Positions 21,136 through 32,193 of a DNA stretch of 64,000 nucleotides are shown here, piece by piece. Under the pieces are notes generated by a model that was not told the origin of the DNA, did not search any database, and saw only the letters and a list, made by a program, of their open reading frames with translations. Made by a program: the position numbers and the translations under genes. Location: assembly GCA_022495995.1 (NCBI GenBank), contig JAFEMH010003615.1, positions 47,501-111,500 on the forward strand. Reading direction: 5' to 3'. The first letter of the stretch is position 1; every line of letters starts with the position of its first letter. This DNA comes from Adenophora triphylla var. japonica. Lineage: Eukaryota; Streptophyta; Magnoliopsida; Asterales; Campanulaceae.

Positions 21136-21898
21136 CGATCATGCGGTAAAAAGGGTAACCTGGTGCTACCAGAACTCTTACTATGTATGTATGGGGTTCA
21201 TTGAAGGATTGGGCCCACATGAATTTATGAATTTAATGTAGATTATCAATAAGTATTTGTGTTTGCTTAAATGAAATGTAAAAGGCTTATTAGTTAATAG
21301 TAGTATTTGTGTTTGCTTAAATGAACCTAAAAGGCTTATCAATGAATATTTGTGTTTGCTTTTACTTTTTCTTCTTCTTTTCTTTCTACTGGCAAACTCT
21401 TAGTACATTATTGTTACAAATTCTACTGCTCAAAGAGAGGAGGTAGTTTGTCATTTTCCAAACAAAATGGACAAAGGGGAGCTTATTCGAAGTATCATTT
21501 GGTCTGTTTCCACCTTATCTTTTCACATTTCCATTGGTGGATGGTCAAAAAGATTGAACTCTTCTCCAAATGTCTTTCTTTTTTCATACAAAGTTTTAAC
21601 GTAGGACTCGAACTCAAAATTTCTGATTTTTAATGTTACTGCATTCAGGACTCGAATCGAACTCGAAAGCTCTGATTAAGCTAGAACACCACTTACAGTA
21701 TGATTTAGGAGTTTGTTAGTGTTCTCCGAATGTCTTTCAATCAACTCTCACAAGTCATGGCTAATTTGATTTGAAGTTTGATGCTTATACTTTCCATTGG
21801 TCGATGGAAAAAAAATATTAAATAGTTTTATTTTAAAATGCTAGCTCCTAAAATGCTTAATTTTTCTCGTCGATTCCACAAAGAAGACCGACTTGGAT
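21136..21898. other. 3' flank of the plus-strand kinase, copy A
   Basis: No gene recognised. The motif AAGTATTTGTGTTTGCTTAA recurs three times around 21250-21360, giving a short local repeat. A block TTCTACTGCTCAAAGAGAGG near 21421 resembles the end of the 108-bp array downstream (near 22897). Copy B has the same block, with a palindromic insertion. Confidence 0.5.
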
Positions 21899-22894
21899 CG
21901 TCTTCAAATATACTTTTCAATTCGCTAGCTCTTCTATCACTCACTTATTTTTCTCATAGGCTCCATTAAGAAGAGTTATTATAAGGGCCATGCATTTTGC
22001 CACAAAAGTCTTCAAATATGCTTTTCAATTCACTAGCTCTTCAATCACTCACTTATTTTTCTCATAGGCTCCATTAAGAAGAGTTATTATAAGGGCCATG
22101 CATTTTGTCACAAAAGTCTTCAAATATACTTTTCAATTCACTAGCTCTTCTTGTTAGAACATGAATTAATTAATATGTGTTATTTAATTCTATGTGTTAT
22201 AATCATTTAATAAAGTTAAAGTATAGATTAAATATGTAAAATTTCATTAGGTGTAAGTACCATTAAATGATGAGCATAATGGTAACTTCACACCACCATC
22301 TTTATGAAAGGGTGTAGTCCCTAAATGAAGTGCCCCTTCTCTTATTATATAAGGGTTATCCATCAGCCATTAGAGACACTTATTTACATTCACAAAATTC
22401 AGTCATAAACTTCTCTTCATTCATTAAGAAGATTAAAGTGTGGAAACTATCATTTAGAAGAACTTCATTCCCTACCTTTCTTTCTTCCCTCTTTAAGAAC
22501 ATCAAGATGGATTCAACAGGTACGCTTTCGCCTTCATCCTCTTCTCGTACTTAATCTAGACTTGAGTGCTTTGGGGTTATTGGAATAGAAATGTTCCAAC
22601 ACTTCTATCACTCACTTATTTTTCTCATAGGCTCCATTAAGAAGAGTTATTATAAGGGCCATGCATTTTGTCACAAAAGTCTTCAAATATACTTTTCAAT
22701 TCACTAGCTCTTCTCTCACTCACTTATTTTTCTCATAGGCTCCATTAAGAAGAGTTATTATAAGGGCCATGCATTTTGTCACAAAAGTCTTCAAATATAC
22801 TTTTCAATTCACTATCTCTTTCTATCACTCACTTATTTTTCTCATAGGCTCCATTAAGAAGAGTTATTATAAGGGCCATGCATTTTGTCACAAA
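21899..22894. repeat. 108-bp tandem array (five copies) split by a solo LTR, copy A
   Basis: Units containing TCACTCACTTATTTTTCTCA, then AGGCTCCATTAAGAAGAG and GGGCCATGCATTTTGTCACA, start at 21937, 22045, 22608, 22716 and 22825. Spacing is 108, 563, 108 and 109 bp. The 563-bp gap equals one 108-bp unit plus a 450-bp LTR and its 5-bp target duplication. No coding potential. Confidence 0.9.
22152..22601 (+). mobile_element. Solo LTR (450 bp) with 5-bp target duplication CTTCT, copy A
   Basis: It begins TGTTAGAACATG and ends ATGTTCCAACA, flanked by CTTCT at 22147-22151 and 22602-22606. A TATATAAGG promoter box near 22345 fits LTR promoter structure in plus orientation. No internal region remains, so this is a solo LTR left by recombination. 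The copy-B version has a MITE inside. Confidence 0.9.
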
Positions 22895-24283
22895 ATTCTA
22901 TTGCCCAAAGAGAGGAGATAGTTGAATATTGATTTGTATATGTGAATCAAATTTAAATCACATATACATAATTATTTAATGTAAGCCTAATTTGAAACTG
23001 AAATTCAAATGTAAGCCTAATTTGATATTTAATTTGAATATTGATTTGTATTCTAATTTATCGCATATTTATAATTATTTGAAATTGAAATTTAATTTCA
23101 TTTCTAAATTGATTGATTAGTCCGGATCATATAGCTTTGCCGCTTCCGATAAGCAATTTTTCATGGTAGCATCAACCGTCAACCTACCAACGGATGAAAG
23201 ACGTGACATGTCACTCGGGTGGAGGAAAGTGAGTGGAGGAGCAAATCCAAATTTCATAGACTCCACTAAGAAGACTGACTTTTCCAACTCTCTAATCATC
23301 AGTATCAAGGTCCCATTTTCAGACCTTTGTATCTTATTACCAAACAAAATGGCCCCAACTTAATTAAGACCTGGGCTGGGCATATGAAGAATAGCTGTTT
23401 AATTGCTAAATGAGCTTGGCAATATGGAGAATAGTTGTTTAGCTGATGGCACCAAAAGTTGCTCAATGTGATGATAGGTTGTGGTTGGCACTAATCTTCT
23501 TGGCCACAAAAAATGTGCAATTTTTCGGGGCCCAATTTTCGACTCGGTTTAATGTACAAATTAAAGAGGTTTTATACGGGATTAAGAAAAAGTTTATAAT
23601 AATAAAATGTTGAGTATAGATTGCGAGACAAGAGAGAGAAGAGTGGAGTATGAAATAGTAAATGGATAGTTGTTACAAGTATTACAAGTGAATTACATTA
23701 TTTAAAATAATTCGTTTTGAAATTTTGTACCTTTGAGAGTACACATATAATAAAAAATATATAAATTAAAATGGCACGGAGGGAATATGCATGTAATAGA
23801 TTACTCAACAATGGACATTCTAAAACATAACCAAAATTTTAAATAATATCAAATTTGTGGCACACTATCAAAACCCAACTAGACCACACTTTACAAATAA
23901 CAAACTCAATTTTTTTTTCTTTTTCTAAATTCTTTTATAACTAGTCTCAGCCCCAAAGCAATTCACAAACGAGAAGAGAAATTGCGAGTTTGTAAATTAA
24001 CAAACAAGAGAGAGGAAGCCCTTAAACTACTAGTTGCTATTCTCTCTACAAGTTCAAATTGTCCCATTTACAAAAAAATTCAATTAATTATTCAATTTGT
24101 ATTTGTTACAAGTTGGTTACATAGTTTTGTGTTTTGGTTGTAATCAGGTATAAATTTACAGTCCATGATGAGTCATGGCCCACACTCAATTTTTTTTTTT
24201 AAAAAAAAATTACAGAGAAGATTTAGATAAATATGTTTATGTATATAAAACTACATATAGTTGCTTGTTAGCTTGCTGGTAAA
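22895..24283. other. Gene-free shared flank, copy A
   Basis: AT-rich DNA matching copy B 42513-43884. It holds a decayed Stowaway end (GGCACGGAGGGAATATG near 23775), short duplicated TAAGCCTAATTTGA motifs near 22984-23026, and poly(T)/poly(A) tracts near 24190. I found no coding sequence. Confidence 0.5.
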
Positions 24284-24400
24284 CAGGACCGTTTCAACAA
24301 TTATAGTGCCCTGTACTAAATATAAATATTGGGGTCCTTTGTATGAAAAAAATACACTATGAAATGATTGCATATTGTTTGTTGAAGTAATAAACAAATA

Positions 24401-24681
24401 CTCCCTCCGTTTCTTCTGTAGAAGCTTTCCATTTTGTCATTTTGGGTGTCCCGTCAAAAGCTTCCACTTTCCCTTTTTGGCAAAAAAATTTTACTATTTC
24501 CTCCACTCATTCTCTCTCCTAATTCACTATTACACTCACAACACTTTTCAAATTTACTATTTCCTCCACTCATTCTCTTTCCTATTTTCAAATTACACTC
24601 ACAACATTTTTTCTTCCCACCAATTTTATTAATTTGCGTGCAAGGCAAAAAGTGAAAAGCTTTATGATGGGACGGAGGGAG
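24401..24681. mobile_element. Stowaway MITE nested in the hAT element
   Basis: It runs from CTCCCTCCGTTTCTTCTGTA to GATGGGACGGAGGGAG, with TA on the left and a mutated TG on the right. Internally it repeats CTCCACTCATTCTCTCTCCT with ACACTCACAACA, as in other members in this window. It lies in the part absent from copy B. Confidence 0.8.
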
Positions 24682-25006
24682 TGTTTCATTAAAATATATT
24701 ATAAAAAGAAAACCAAACTTTCTAATTAAACTTGAAAAAAATGAAATGAAAAGTAAACCCAGAAATGAAAATGAGCGAAAGTCCAAGTAGAAGAAAAGAA
24801 GCTCAAATATGATAATGAGAAGAAAGCCCAAGTAGGAGAATAGTAAAAATTAAACATAAAGTCCAAGTAGGGGAAAAAAGCCCAAATTTGATAATGAGAG
24901 GAAAGCCCAAGTAGGAGAATAGTAAAAATTTAACACAGTACTCTACTTGGGATTCGAATTCAGACAACTAGAAACAAATACAAACAACTTATCCGTTGGA
25001 ACCTCT

Positions 25007-25203
25007 GTTATAAAAAAGACCCCGCCTATGGGCGCCTAGGTCCCGCCTAGGCGCCTAGATCCCTCTCCAACGCCTAGTTCTAAGTCTCGTCTTGGTCCTG
25101 ACTAATCCCGACTAATCCCGATTAGTCCCCGACTAGTCCCCGCCTAGGCGCTAGGCCCAGCTCCGCCGCGTAGCATCCGCCTAGCGCTTTTTAGAACCTT
25201 GAT
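25007..25203. repeat. GC-rich palindromic block of GCCTAGGCGC units
   Basis: An island of high GC in AT-rich DNA, with repeated CGCCTAGGCGCCTAG palindromes and ACTAATCCCG repeats, ending CTTTTTAGAACCTTG. The right end looks like a transposon terminus (inverted: CAAGGTTCTAAAAAGCGC). The left partner is only approximate, so the element class is not settled. Confidence 0.5.
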
Positions 25204-25629
25204 TTGGAACATTAACATTATTTTGGCATTAAATATATATTTATATATTAAAATTATGAAATTTGGGGCCTTAAAGTTTGGGCCCTGTGCAATTGAGCAA
25301 AACGGCCTGCTGGTAAAGTAATAGTTGGTTTTTTCTTCTTAATTTTAAACATTGTACCCTTTAGTAAATTCTATCATCCATAAACTGTCAATTCTCTGAT
25401 TATATAATATGGTTTTTTTTTTTCTAAACCATTGTTATTTCACTTTTTTTAAGAAAACTCATTCTTAATTTGAGAATAATTATTTATGATATGAATTGAC
25501 TTATTGAATAAAAATATAAAAAAAATATTCTCTCATTTCAAAAATCAATATTCAGAAAATATTTAAATTTGATCCTAATCAATCCGTTCAAAAATGAATA
25601 TTCAGAAAATATTCAAATTTGATCCTAAT

Positions 25630-26096
25630 TGTTAGAATAGGTATATTTACGTAACTTACTCTTGCTCGAGTGCAGAAGCCGAGTATCGTGGTGTTGCTAA
25701 TGTTGTTTCTGAATCTTGTTGGTTACGTAACTTACTCTTGGAGCTTCATTATCCAATCCACAAAGCTACATTGGTGTATTGTGATAATGTTAGTGACATT
25801 TATCTTTCGGGCAATTCAGTTCAACATCAGCGCACTAAACACATAGAGATGGACATCCATTTTGTTCGTGAAAAGGTGGCTCGTGGTCAGGTTCAGGTCT
25901 TGCATGTCCCGTCTCGTTTTCAAATAGCTTACATATTTATGAAGGGTCTACCGCTTATTTTATTTGATGAATTCCGGAACAGTCTCAACGTTCGTCTTCC
26001 TCCCGTTTCGACTGCTGGGGAGTGTTAGAATAGGTATATTTGTATATTTGGTAGATTATATTTTTGGCATATTTATTATATTTGTATAGAGATTAT
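25630..26096 (+). pseudogene. Ty1/copia RNase H end plus 3' LTR start, rearranged
   Basis: From about 25669 the frame reads SAEAEYRGVANVVSESCWLR, then CDNVSDIYLSGNSVQHQRTK and HIEMDIHFVREKV, the C-terminal copia RNase H, ending just past a polypurine tract (CTGCTGGGGAG) and the LTR start TGTTAGAATAGGTATATTTG at 26023. The same LTR start also occurs at 25630-25648, directly fused to RNase H coding DNA, so LTR and body were joined by a deletion. A short CGTAACTTACTCTTG repeat flanks part of it. The region is absent from copy B. Confidence 0.8.
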
Positions 26097-26655
26097 TCAC
26101 AAAATCTTGGGTGAAACGTGTTCTACGCTCGCTGAGCGTAGAACGTGTTTTAAAATGTGCGCGGTGGCATTTTTGTAAATAAATTGAACTTACGAAAATC
26201 GCACCTGTCACATTTTGACACTGTAGAAGGCAGTTTTTTAATACTACAAGAGGCACTTTCCAACGCTACAACAGACATGTATTTTTTAACTCACTTGAAA
26301 CTTAAGAAAATTCACCAGGCATTTTTTGATACTGTAGAAGGCAGTTTTCAATACTACAAAAGACACTTTTTAACACTACAACAGGCATGCATTTTTTAAT
26401 TCACTCGACACTTTTCAATATTACAACATGCACTTTTTAACACTACAAGAGGCACTTTTTAACACTACAACAGGCACTATTTTTCAACAATATCACCGTT
26501 ATTATTTAACATTACAATCGATTTAAATGTTTTATTAGTGTTATTTTAGAACATGCACTTTCTAATTTTGTAAGAGGCACTTTATAATAACAGAGAAGGC
26601 ACTTACGCAAAACAAGTTCTAGGATAGCTTATCCTAGAACTTGTTTTACACAAGA
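26097..26655. repeat. Element with terminal hairpins and an AACACTACAA..GGCACTTTTT array, copy A
   Basis: Near the left end GTTCTACGCTC-GCT-GAGCGTAGAAC (26120-26144) is a perfect hairpin. Near the right end an 18-bp-arm perfect hairpin (26609-26626 with 26630-26647) has the same GCT loop. Between them run diverged units around ACTACAACAGGCACTTTTTA. No open frame and no clear target duplication. Copy B has the left hairpin but has lost the right one. Confidence 0.72.
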
Positions 26656-26760
26656 ACGACTCGAGATAATTAGGAAGAGATAATTGATGGTATCCCACCA
26701 TCTTAGGAATGTATATCCCGTAAATATGGTAGGTTACTTGGCTAAGGAAACTCTTGTATA

Positions 26761-27047
26761 CTCCCTCCGTCCTACGTGAATGCAAACTTATTTCTATTTT
26801 GGTCCGTCCCACGTAAATGCAAACTTTCCAAAATGGCAAAGAATATTTACTATTTCACCCACTCATTCTCTCTCCTACTTCACTTTTACACTCACAACAT
26901 TCTCTCTTCTCACTATTCCTCCCACTCATTCTCTCTCCTATTTAATTTTTCATACTCACAACATTTAACTTTTTCTCTTTCTTACATCACTTTTTCTTAA
27001 TTCTCATACCCAAAAAGTTAGTTTGCAATCACGTGAGACGGAGGGAG
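26761..27047. mobile_element. Stowaway MITE, copy A
   Basis: CTCCCTCCGTCCTACGTGAA at the left, CACGTGAGACGGAGGGAG at the right, with TA on both sides (26759-26760, 27048-27049). Copy B has an empty site here (CTTGTATATATTGC near 44862) but carries a close relative of this MITE about 700 bp upstream, at 44162-44416. Confidence 0.9.
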
Positions 27048-27049
27048 TA

Positions 27050-28051
27050 TATTGCTAAAGGAATAATGAGAATACTACGGAGTATATTTCTTTCACTAAT
27101 CAATCAAGATTAAATTTCTACTTATTTTTTTTTCAATTTATTTAGGAATGAAAAGGAGAATAGCATAAGAAAAAATAATAATGTTCGAGTTAAATGAATA
27201 GAGAGTTTCAAATAATAGTTACATTGATATTACTAAAAATGCAATTTTTCATAAAATATATATCAATATTATATAATTTAGTTCAACTTTTATTTTATAT
27301 ATTGAATAGTATTCATGATCGAAAAAATAAAAAATTGCTTGAATGATGTAATGAGGAAATAAAAATTGGTCCTCACGAAAAAGAATTTCTGGATCCGTGT
27401 CACTGTTGTTCTGATAGCTAGAAATTGAAGTTTAAGTTCAAGCTTTGTACTTTCTTCTTCTTCATCAGATTTCTAATTTTCCTTCTTTTCTTATTTTGAT
27501 TAATTTGTATACTCCCCAACATTTATAGTTATTATTTTGATAATTAATAACTGCAAAATTAATGATTGATTTTTAAATTTGTTTTTTTTGTTGTTGTTTC
27601 TTCGAATTTGATTTAGTAAGATAGAATAAAAAAAAAAGGTTTCTCTTCAATCAAAATCCGAATGATCAGGTATGAAATCAATAGCCACTAACGAATGCCT
27701 CCATTTTGGAAGTTGTTAATAGTGTTTCTTGTCGCAAAGTTTGCGATGTTTGATAAGGCAAATATTGTCGATTCAAATGTTTTAATTTGTCGCATCCTCA
27801 AAGTTAAATCCTTTCCGTAAGGTAATTATTTGAATTCTCAAGTCGGGTAGTATCCAAGTATTACTTGGAAACATTTGTGCTACTTAAATCATTATTTGTC
27901 AAGACACTGAATGAAGATTTGATTTCGGACAAATGCGAATACAAAGAGGTGAATCATTGAGGTTGTTTGAAGATATGTCATGAGCCATCAGCAATTTTTT
28001 TTTTATTGTTCATATTTGTTATAAGTTTCACGAATTATGTCGCGTACCCTT
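27050..28051. other. Gene-free end of duplication copy A
   Basis: AT-rich DNA matching copy B 44871-45900. Nothing recognisable as coding. Homology to copy B stops at 28051, three bases before a retrotransposon LTR begins. Confidence 0.55.
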
Positions 28052-28053
28052 AT

Positions 28054-28749
28054 TGATGCTACCACGCCAAAAAGGTTGCACATAACTGAAAATGATGGAT
28101 ACACCGACTGCCTTTCCGTTTGTCTCCTGCACATACAAACCAATGTGAACTAAGCCGGGGGCGTCTTCGGCGTTACCCCTCCGGCGTGAGAGTAAGTACA
28201 CAATCAAGTTAACCAAGATAACAGAAATATGAACCGGTAAGGAAATTGAAGAAATGTACTAGGAGGAACTTACCAAATGCCTTTTTTGAGGTAGCTTATA
28301 TACTCCCACAACATCATGTGCAAGTCACATGCCAAGGACACATGTCGATCATCCATAAGGTGGGCAAAATGTCCCAATCAGCAAGTGGCGCCGTCAACTT
28401 TATCTCTGACATACTTTTCATCATTTGAAGGATACGGTGGGCCCCATTTATAACGACATTAACGACTTCTGAACTGTAGTTACTGATCTTTGAGGTCGCC
28501 TATGGCGAAACCCTTGTTGGTCGATGATAAATACACAAAGGCGAGATTCCGGCCTTTGAACTTACATCATCTCCATATAATGACGGGCTATAACAGGCTT
28601 CTTGCCCGCGGGTTCTCGCCAATGTTCATAAGGAAATCGCTGATCACCTTTAGCTGCCCTTGGGCCCATTATCATGGGCCTTGATCCATAATTGTCGAAT
28701 TGGGCCTCATATTAACAGGCTGGACCAAATGCCCATTTTTCACGATCAC
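28054..28749 (-). mobile_element. LTR of a Tat-like Ty3/gypsy element at the duplication junction
   Basis: It begins TGATGCTACCACGCC on the plus strand and ends CACGATCACA, next to a pyrimidine tract (TAAGTAACCCCCAAG) that on the minus strand is a polypurine tract. The layout parallels 57948-58605: same TGATGCT start, an internal GGCGTGAGAGTAAG block, then CCCCCAA. So it would be the 3' LTR of a minus-strand element of the same broad family. Confidence 0.6.
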
Positions 28750-29932
28750 ATAAGTAACCCCCAAGTTCGAGATCTGGATTATTTATGATCCAGTCGAGAA
28801 ATTACGGTTGTCGCATAAGTTCCCGACGATTGATTGCAGCTTGGTGAGATGGCGATACCAATTGACACATACCCGGCCACGTGTCGTCTCCCGGCTGATT
28901 GATATGGACGGTTCGTCAGGTCCGTACTACCGTTTCGAATTTCGTGCCCTTAATGATATCTCCTCAATAATGAGGGGGAATTTCAAAATTCGAACATCAT
29001 TTAATATTTTGAAAAACTCCCCAACACCCTTTCATCTTCCATGGGTAAAGTCAGACCCTAATCCTCTCATTCTCACTTCAGTTACTCAACATTTCAAAAC
29101 CTTCTTGCATTCTCCGGCGAACCCATTTCCATTTCCGGCTTTCCCTTTGCTTTTTTGTCCCTATTTTCCGTTCGTTTTTCACCCATTTCGTGTTCCTTTC
29201 TACCTCACGTTCATTAAATTACTCTTTTCAGCCTGTCTGGGGGTGTTTCCGAAGGATTTCAAACTTCTTGAAGTTTCCGGCCAAAACTCCGGCCAATCTT
29301 CAAGTCTTCATCCATTTCTGCAAATTTCCAGGTATAATTTCTAATCCTTCAAGTTTTCACTTTTATTCCAACTCCTGAATCTCACATGAATGGCTAGGAC
29401 TAAATCTTGTGCTAGAACTATTAGATTTGGTCTAAGTAAGAAAAGTGGGGGGTTTTATAGAGAAGACATGGGGGCTGGGCTCGAATCCCGCGCGAGGATC
29501 TTAATACGATGCTCATGCGGCATAGTGCTAATGTCGCCGTTTTGAATGCCTTAGAAATTAGGGGTCCTCCCTTTTTACACAAGTCTGTACCCATGAAGAC
29601 TTTCTTCACTACTTGGGAACTTTGCACACACATTTGCGACTTCTACCATCCTCTTTTTGACTCTGATTTTTCGGATACCGACTATCCCGCTGCTTTCAAT
29701 TTACGTAGTCATCGCTTCTATAAACAAGTTCTCTCTTCCAGTGAACTTGGCGACATGTCTTCCTCCAGCTCTTCATCCAGCCACGATGTCTCTGATACGC
29801 GGGCTGTGGAAACCCCTTCACAACATCAAGTCTCTCACGAGATCCCTTCATCCATTGTCACTAATATAAGTATTCCTTCCTCTTCCTTAGATTTTCAAAC
29901 GCCCCTTCATGTCAAGTATGGCATTAACCACA
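28750..29932 (+). pseudogene. Truncated antisense-ORF region of a Tat-like element
   Basis: By position it matches the promoter and antisense ORF next to the LTR of the element at 57.9-62.3 kb. Long open frames at 28808-29344 and 29509-30033 are Ser-rich and start with a block around FFTTWELCTHICDFYHPLFD. I could not prove a domain, and the frame is cut at 29933, where copy B of the duplication begins. Treat as retrotransposon remnant, not as a host gene. Confidence 0.5.
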
Positions 29933-30782
29933 ACTTCAACATCAACAATGAGTTAATGGACTATAGAGGGAAGGTAGTCATGTCATGTCGAGCAAATAGC
30001 ATATTAGTATCCAAAGTTTCACACGAATTGTAATTTAGATTTTAATATTGCATTTTTAGCAATTTAGTGCCTAATGTTTACATTTTGTTACGAAGTGGGT
30101 ACTTTTTGGATGGTCATAGATGGAAGCTACCAAATTGAACGAAAAATCTAAAAAAAAAAATTTAAAAATTGCATTTTCTACCCATAAAGTTCAATAATTG
30201 TTTATTTTGCCCCCATTTACTTAAAACTTTACAAATCCCAAAATTTTATTTTTTTTTAACAGAAAAAAACCTTAAAATAACAGAAAAATACCAAATTTTC
30301 AAAAACAAATATTTATCTATATATTCTTCTAAATAAATAATTATTTTTTTAACAATTATTTATTACACTAAAAATATATTAAATTAATCAAAAAATAATA
30401 ATTATTTTTAGAATCATTCTGTTAAAAAATAAGATTATTATTTAGTAAATAATATTTCTTTATTAACAGTATAGGGATGACTAGTTTTCAATAGAGGAGA
30501 CACCTTTTTTTTTTAATTTAAAATGAAAGAGGTAGAATCCTTAAAATAATTACTTGTACTAAATTTATTTAAAATTTTAAATAAATCATTTCAATTTTTA
30601 CTCTTGATAAAAGAAGAAAAAGTGATCTAATAAATAACAAATTAAGTTATCCTCAAAATTATTGTTCCCCCCCCCCCATCTTCACTGTCAACCACCGCAT
30701 GCTCACCACCATTATCGCCCCACCATAGGGATGATAATTAATGGAGTATTTAAACTATACAAAAGGTGTATAGTTGAGCAAA

Positions 30783-31860
30783 GGAAAAATTGCATCAAAA
30801 GTATCCCAATTATATGGGTACTTTGGTCTTTATACCCAAACTAATTTTTGTTGCATTTGACATACCTGAATTTCTTTTTTTGTTTTTTGTTGCATCCATG
30901 TTACTTGGGCTAACGACATTCATTTTTCTAGTTAAATAAGCATGTGCCGTGCATTTGATCAAATTTAAAGGGTAAAACAAGAAGTTCAACACAAAATCAA
31001 GTTAAACAAATATCAAGGTTATAAGTGCAGATCTGAAAAGTAAAAGGTGGATTAATTAATTTTTAATAAAAATATATAAAAAATATTTAAAAAATCATAT
31101 ATTTGTTTAATAAATATTATTATTTTATAACATCCTTCAAAAATTCAAAAACCCCCCAAAACATCATTCAAACTCACTGTTTTGATTAAAAAAAAAGAAA
31201 GTGTTTCCATAGAGAAAATTGAATTGAATTGAAGAACAAGATTGATATAAAAAATAAAATAAAAATCAGATCTAATTTTTTTAAAAAATCACATCTAAAA
31301 ATCCAAAGAGAGTAGGCGGAGGGGAGAGAAGACGGAGAGGAAAGCTCTGGTATCGGTGGTGGTTGTGGCCGGAAAGAGGGGCAGAATGCAGCGGTAGCGA
31401 CGACTATAAAAATAGCCATCAATGATGTTGTGAGTGAGAGAAGTTTCAACAATGGAGGAGATGGGGTGAGGAAGGGATGAGGGCTGCACAATGAGATGAG
31501 ACAGAGAAAGAGAAACCATTGTTGGGTTAGATAAGTGAATGGGGTCTCATTTGTAAATTTTTATTTTATAATATATCGCTTTTAAATTAATTTAATCCGC
31601 CTTTTACTTTTCAGATTTACAATTAAAACTTTGATAGTTGTCTAACTTGATTTTTTGTTGAATTTCCTATTTTACCTTTTAAGTTTTGGTCACATGCACG
31701 AAACATGTCTATTTAACTGGAAAAAATGGATGTTGTTAGCCTCAGATACCATGGATGCAACTAATATGTAGTTTAGGTATGTCAAATGCAACAAAAATAA
31801 GTTTGGGTATGAAATCCAAAGTATCCCTATAGTTGGGGGTACTTTTGATTCAATTTTTCC
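30783..31860. mobile_element. Nested MULE, copy B
   Basis: Counterpart of 13810-14878, with target duplication TTGAGCAAA on the left (30774-30782, one substitution) and TTGAGTAAA on the right (31861-31869). The interior minus-strand frame persists but is altered (MVSLSLSHLIVQPSSLP.., then RYRCILPLFPATTTT). A poly(C) tract near 30667 lies just outside it. Confidence 0.86.
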
Positions 31861-32193
31861 TTGAGTAAATTTCGTTGCACTTTTTCCATTTAAAAATTTA
31901 GTCTTTTTTTTTTTTCAAAAGTTATTATTCTGTTGTAAAAAATAAAATTTTGAGAGTTGTAAAGTTTTGACGAGATGGGGGCAAAATAAACAAATATTGA
32001 ACTTTTATGAGTAGGAAATGCAATTTTTAAAGAAGATCGTAAGATTTTTCGTTCATTTTGTTAGCTTTCATTTATGACCATCCAAAAAGCACCCACTTGG
32101 CAACAAAATGTAAACATTAGGCACTAAATTGCCAAAAATGCAACATTAGTACCTACTAAATTGCAATTGATGTGAAACTTTGGGGTACTAATG

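Larger units (their letters stand above)
24284..25309. mobile_element. hAT-type element, 1.03 kb, with 8-bp target duplication CTGGTAAA
   Basis: The ends are CAGGACCGTTTCAACAA and, inverted, CAGGCCGTTTTGCTCAA. CTGGTAAA flanks both sides (24276-24283 and 25310-25317). It contains a nested Stowaway MITE (24401-24681), an approximately 100-bp tandem duplication of GTCCAAGTAGG-type units (about 24780-24930) and a GC-rich block (25007-25203). No transposase is encoded. Copy B keeps only the first about 95 bp. Confidence 0.85.
12968..28051. repeat. Segmental duplication, copy A (15.1 kb)
   Basis: Collinear with copy B (29933-45900) from ACTTCAACATCAAC at the left to GAATTATGTCGCGTACCCTT at the right. 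Shared contents in the same order are the outer and nested MULEs, the head-to-head receptor kinases, the intronic SINE, the 108-bp array with its solo LTR, the hAT element start and the hairpin element. In the 1.15-kb kinase exon of the minus-strand gene I counted about a dozen differences between copies, so divergence is low. Copy-specific indels are listed separately. Confidence 0.95.

Noticed and set aside
24375..24655. Hydrophobic open frames inside Stowaway MITEs (also 26776-27000)
   Set aside because: They translate the CTCCACTCATTCTCTC-type MITE interior. Apparent membrane proteins are a composition artefact.
29657..29869. Separate small gene within the junction fragment
   Set aside because: Overlaps a longer frame in the retrotransposon remnant and is only a frame shadow.
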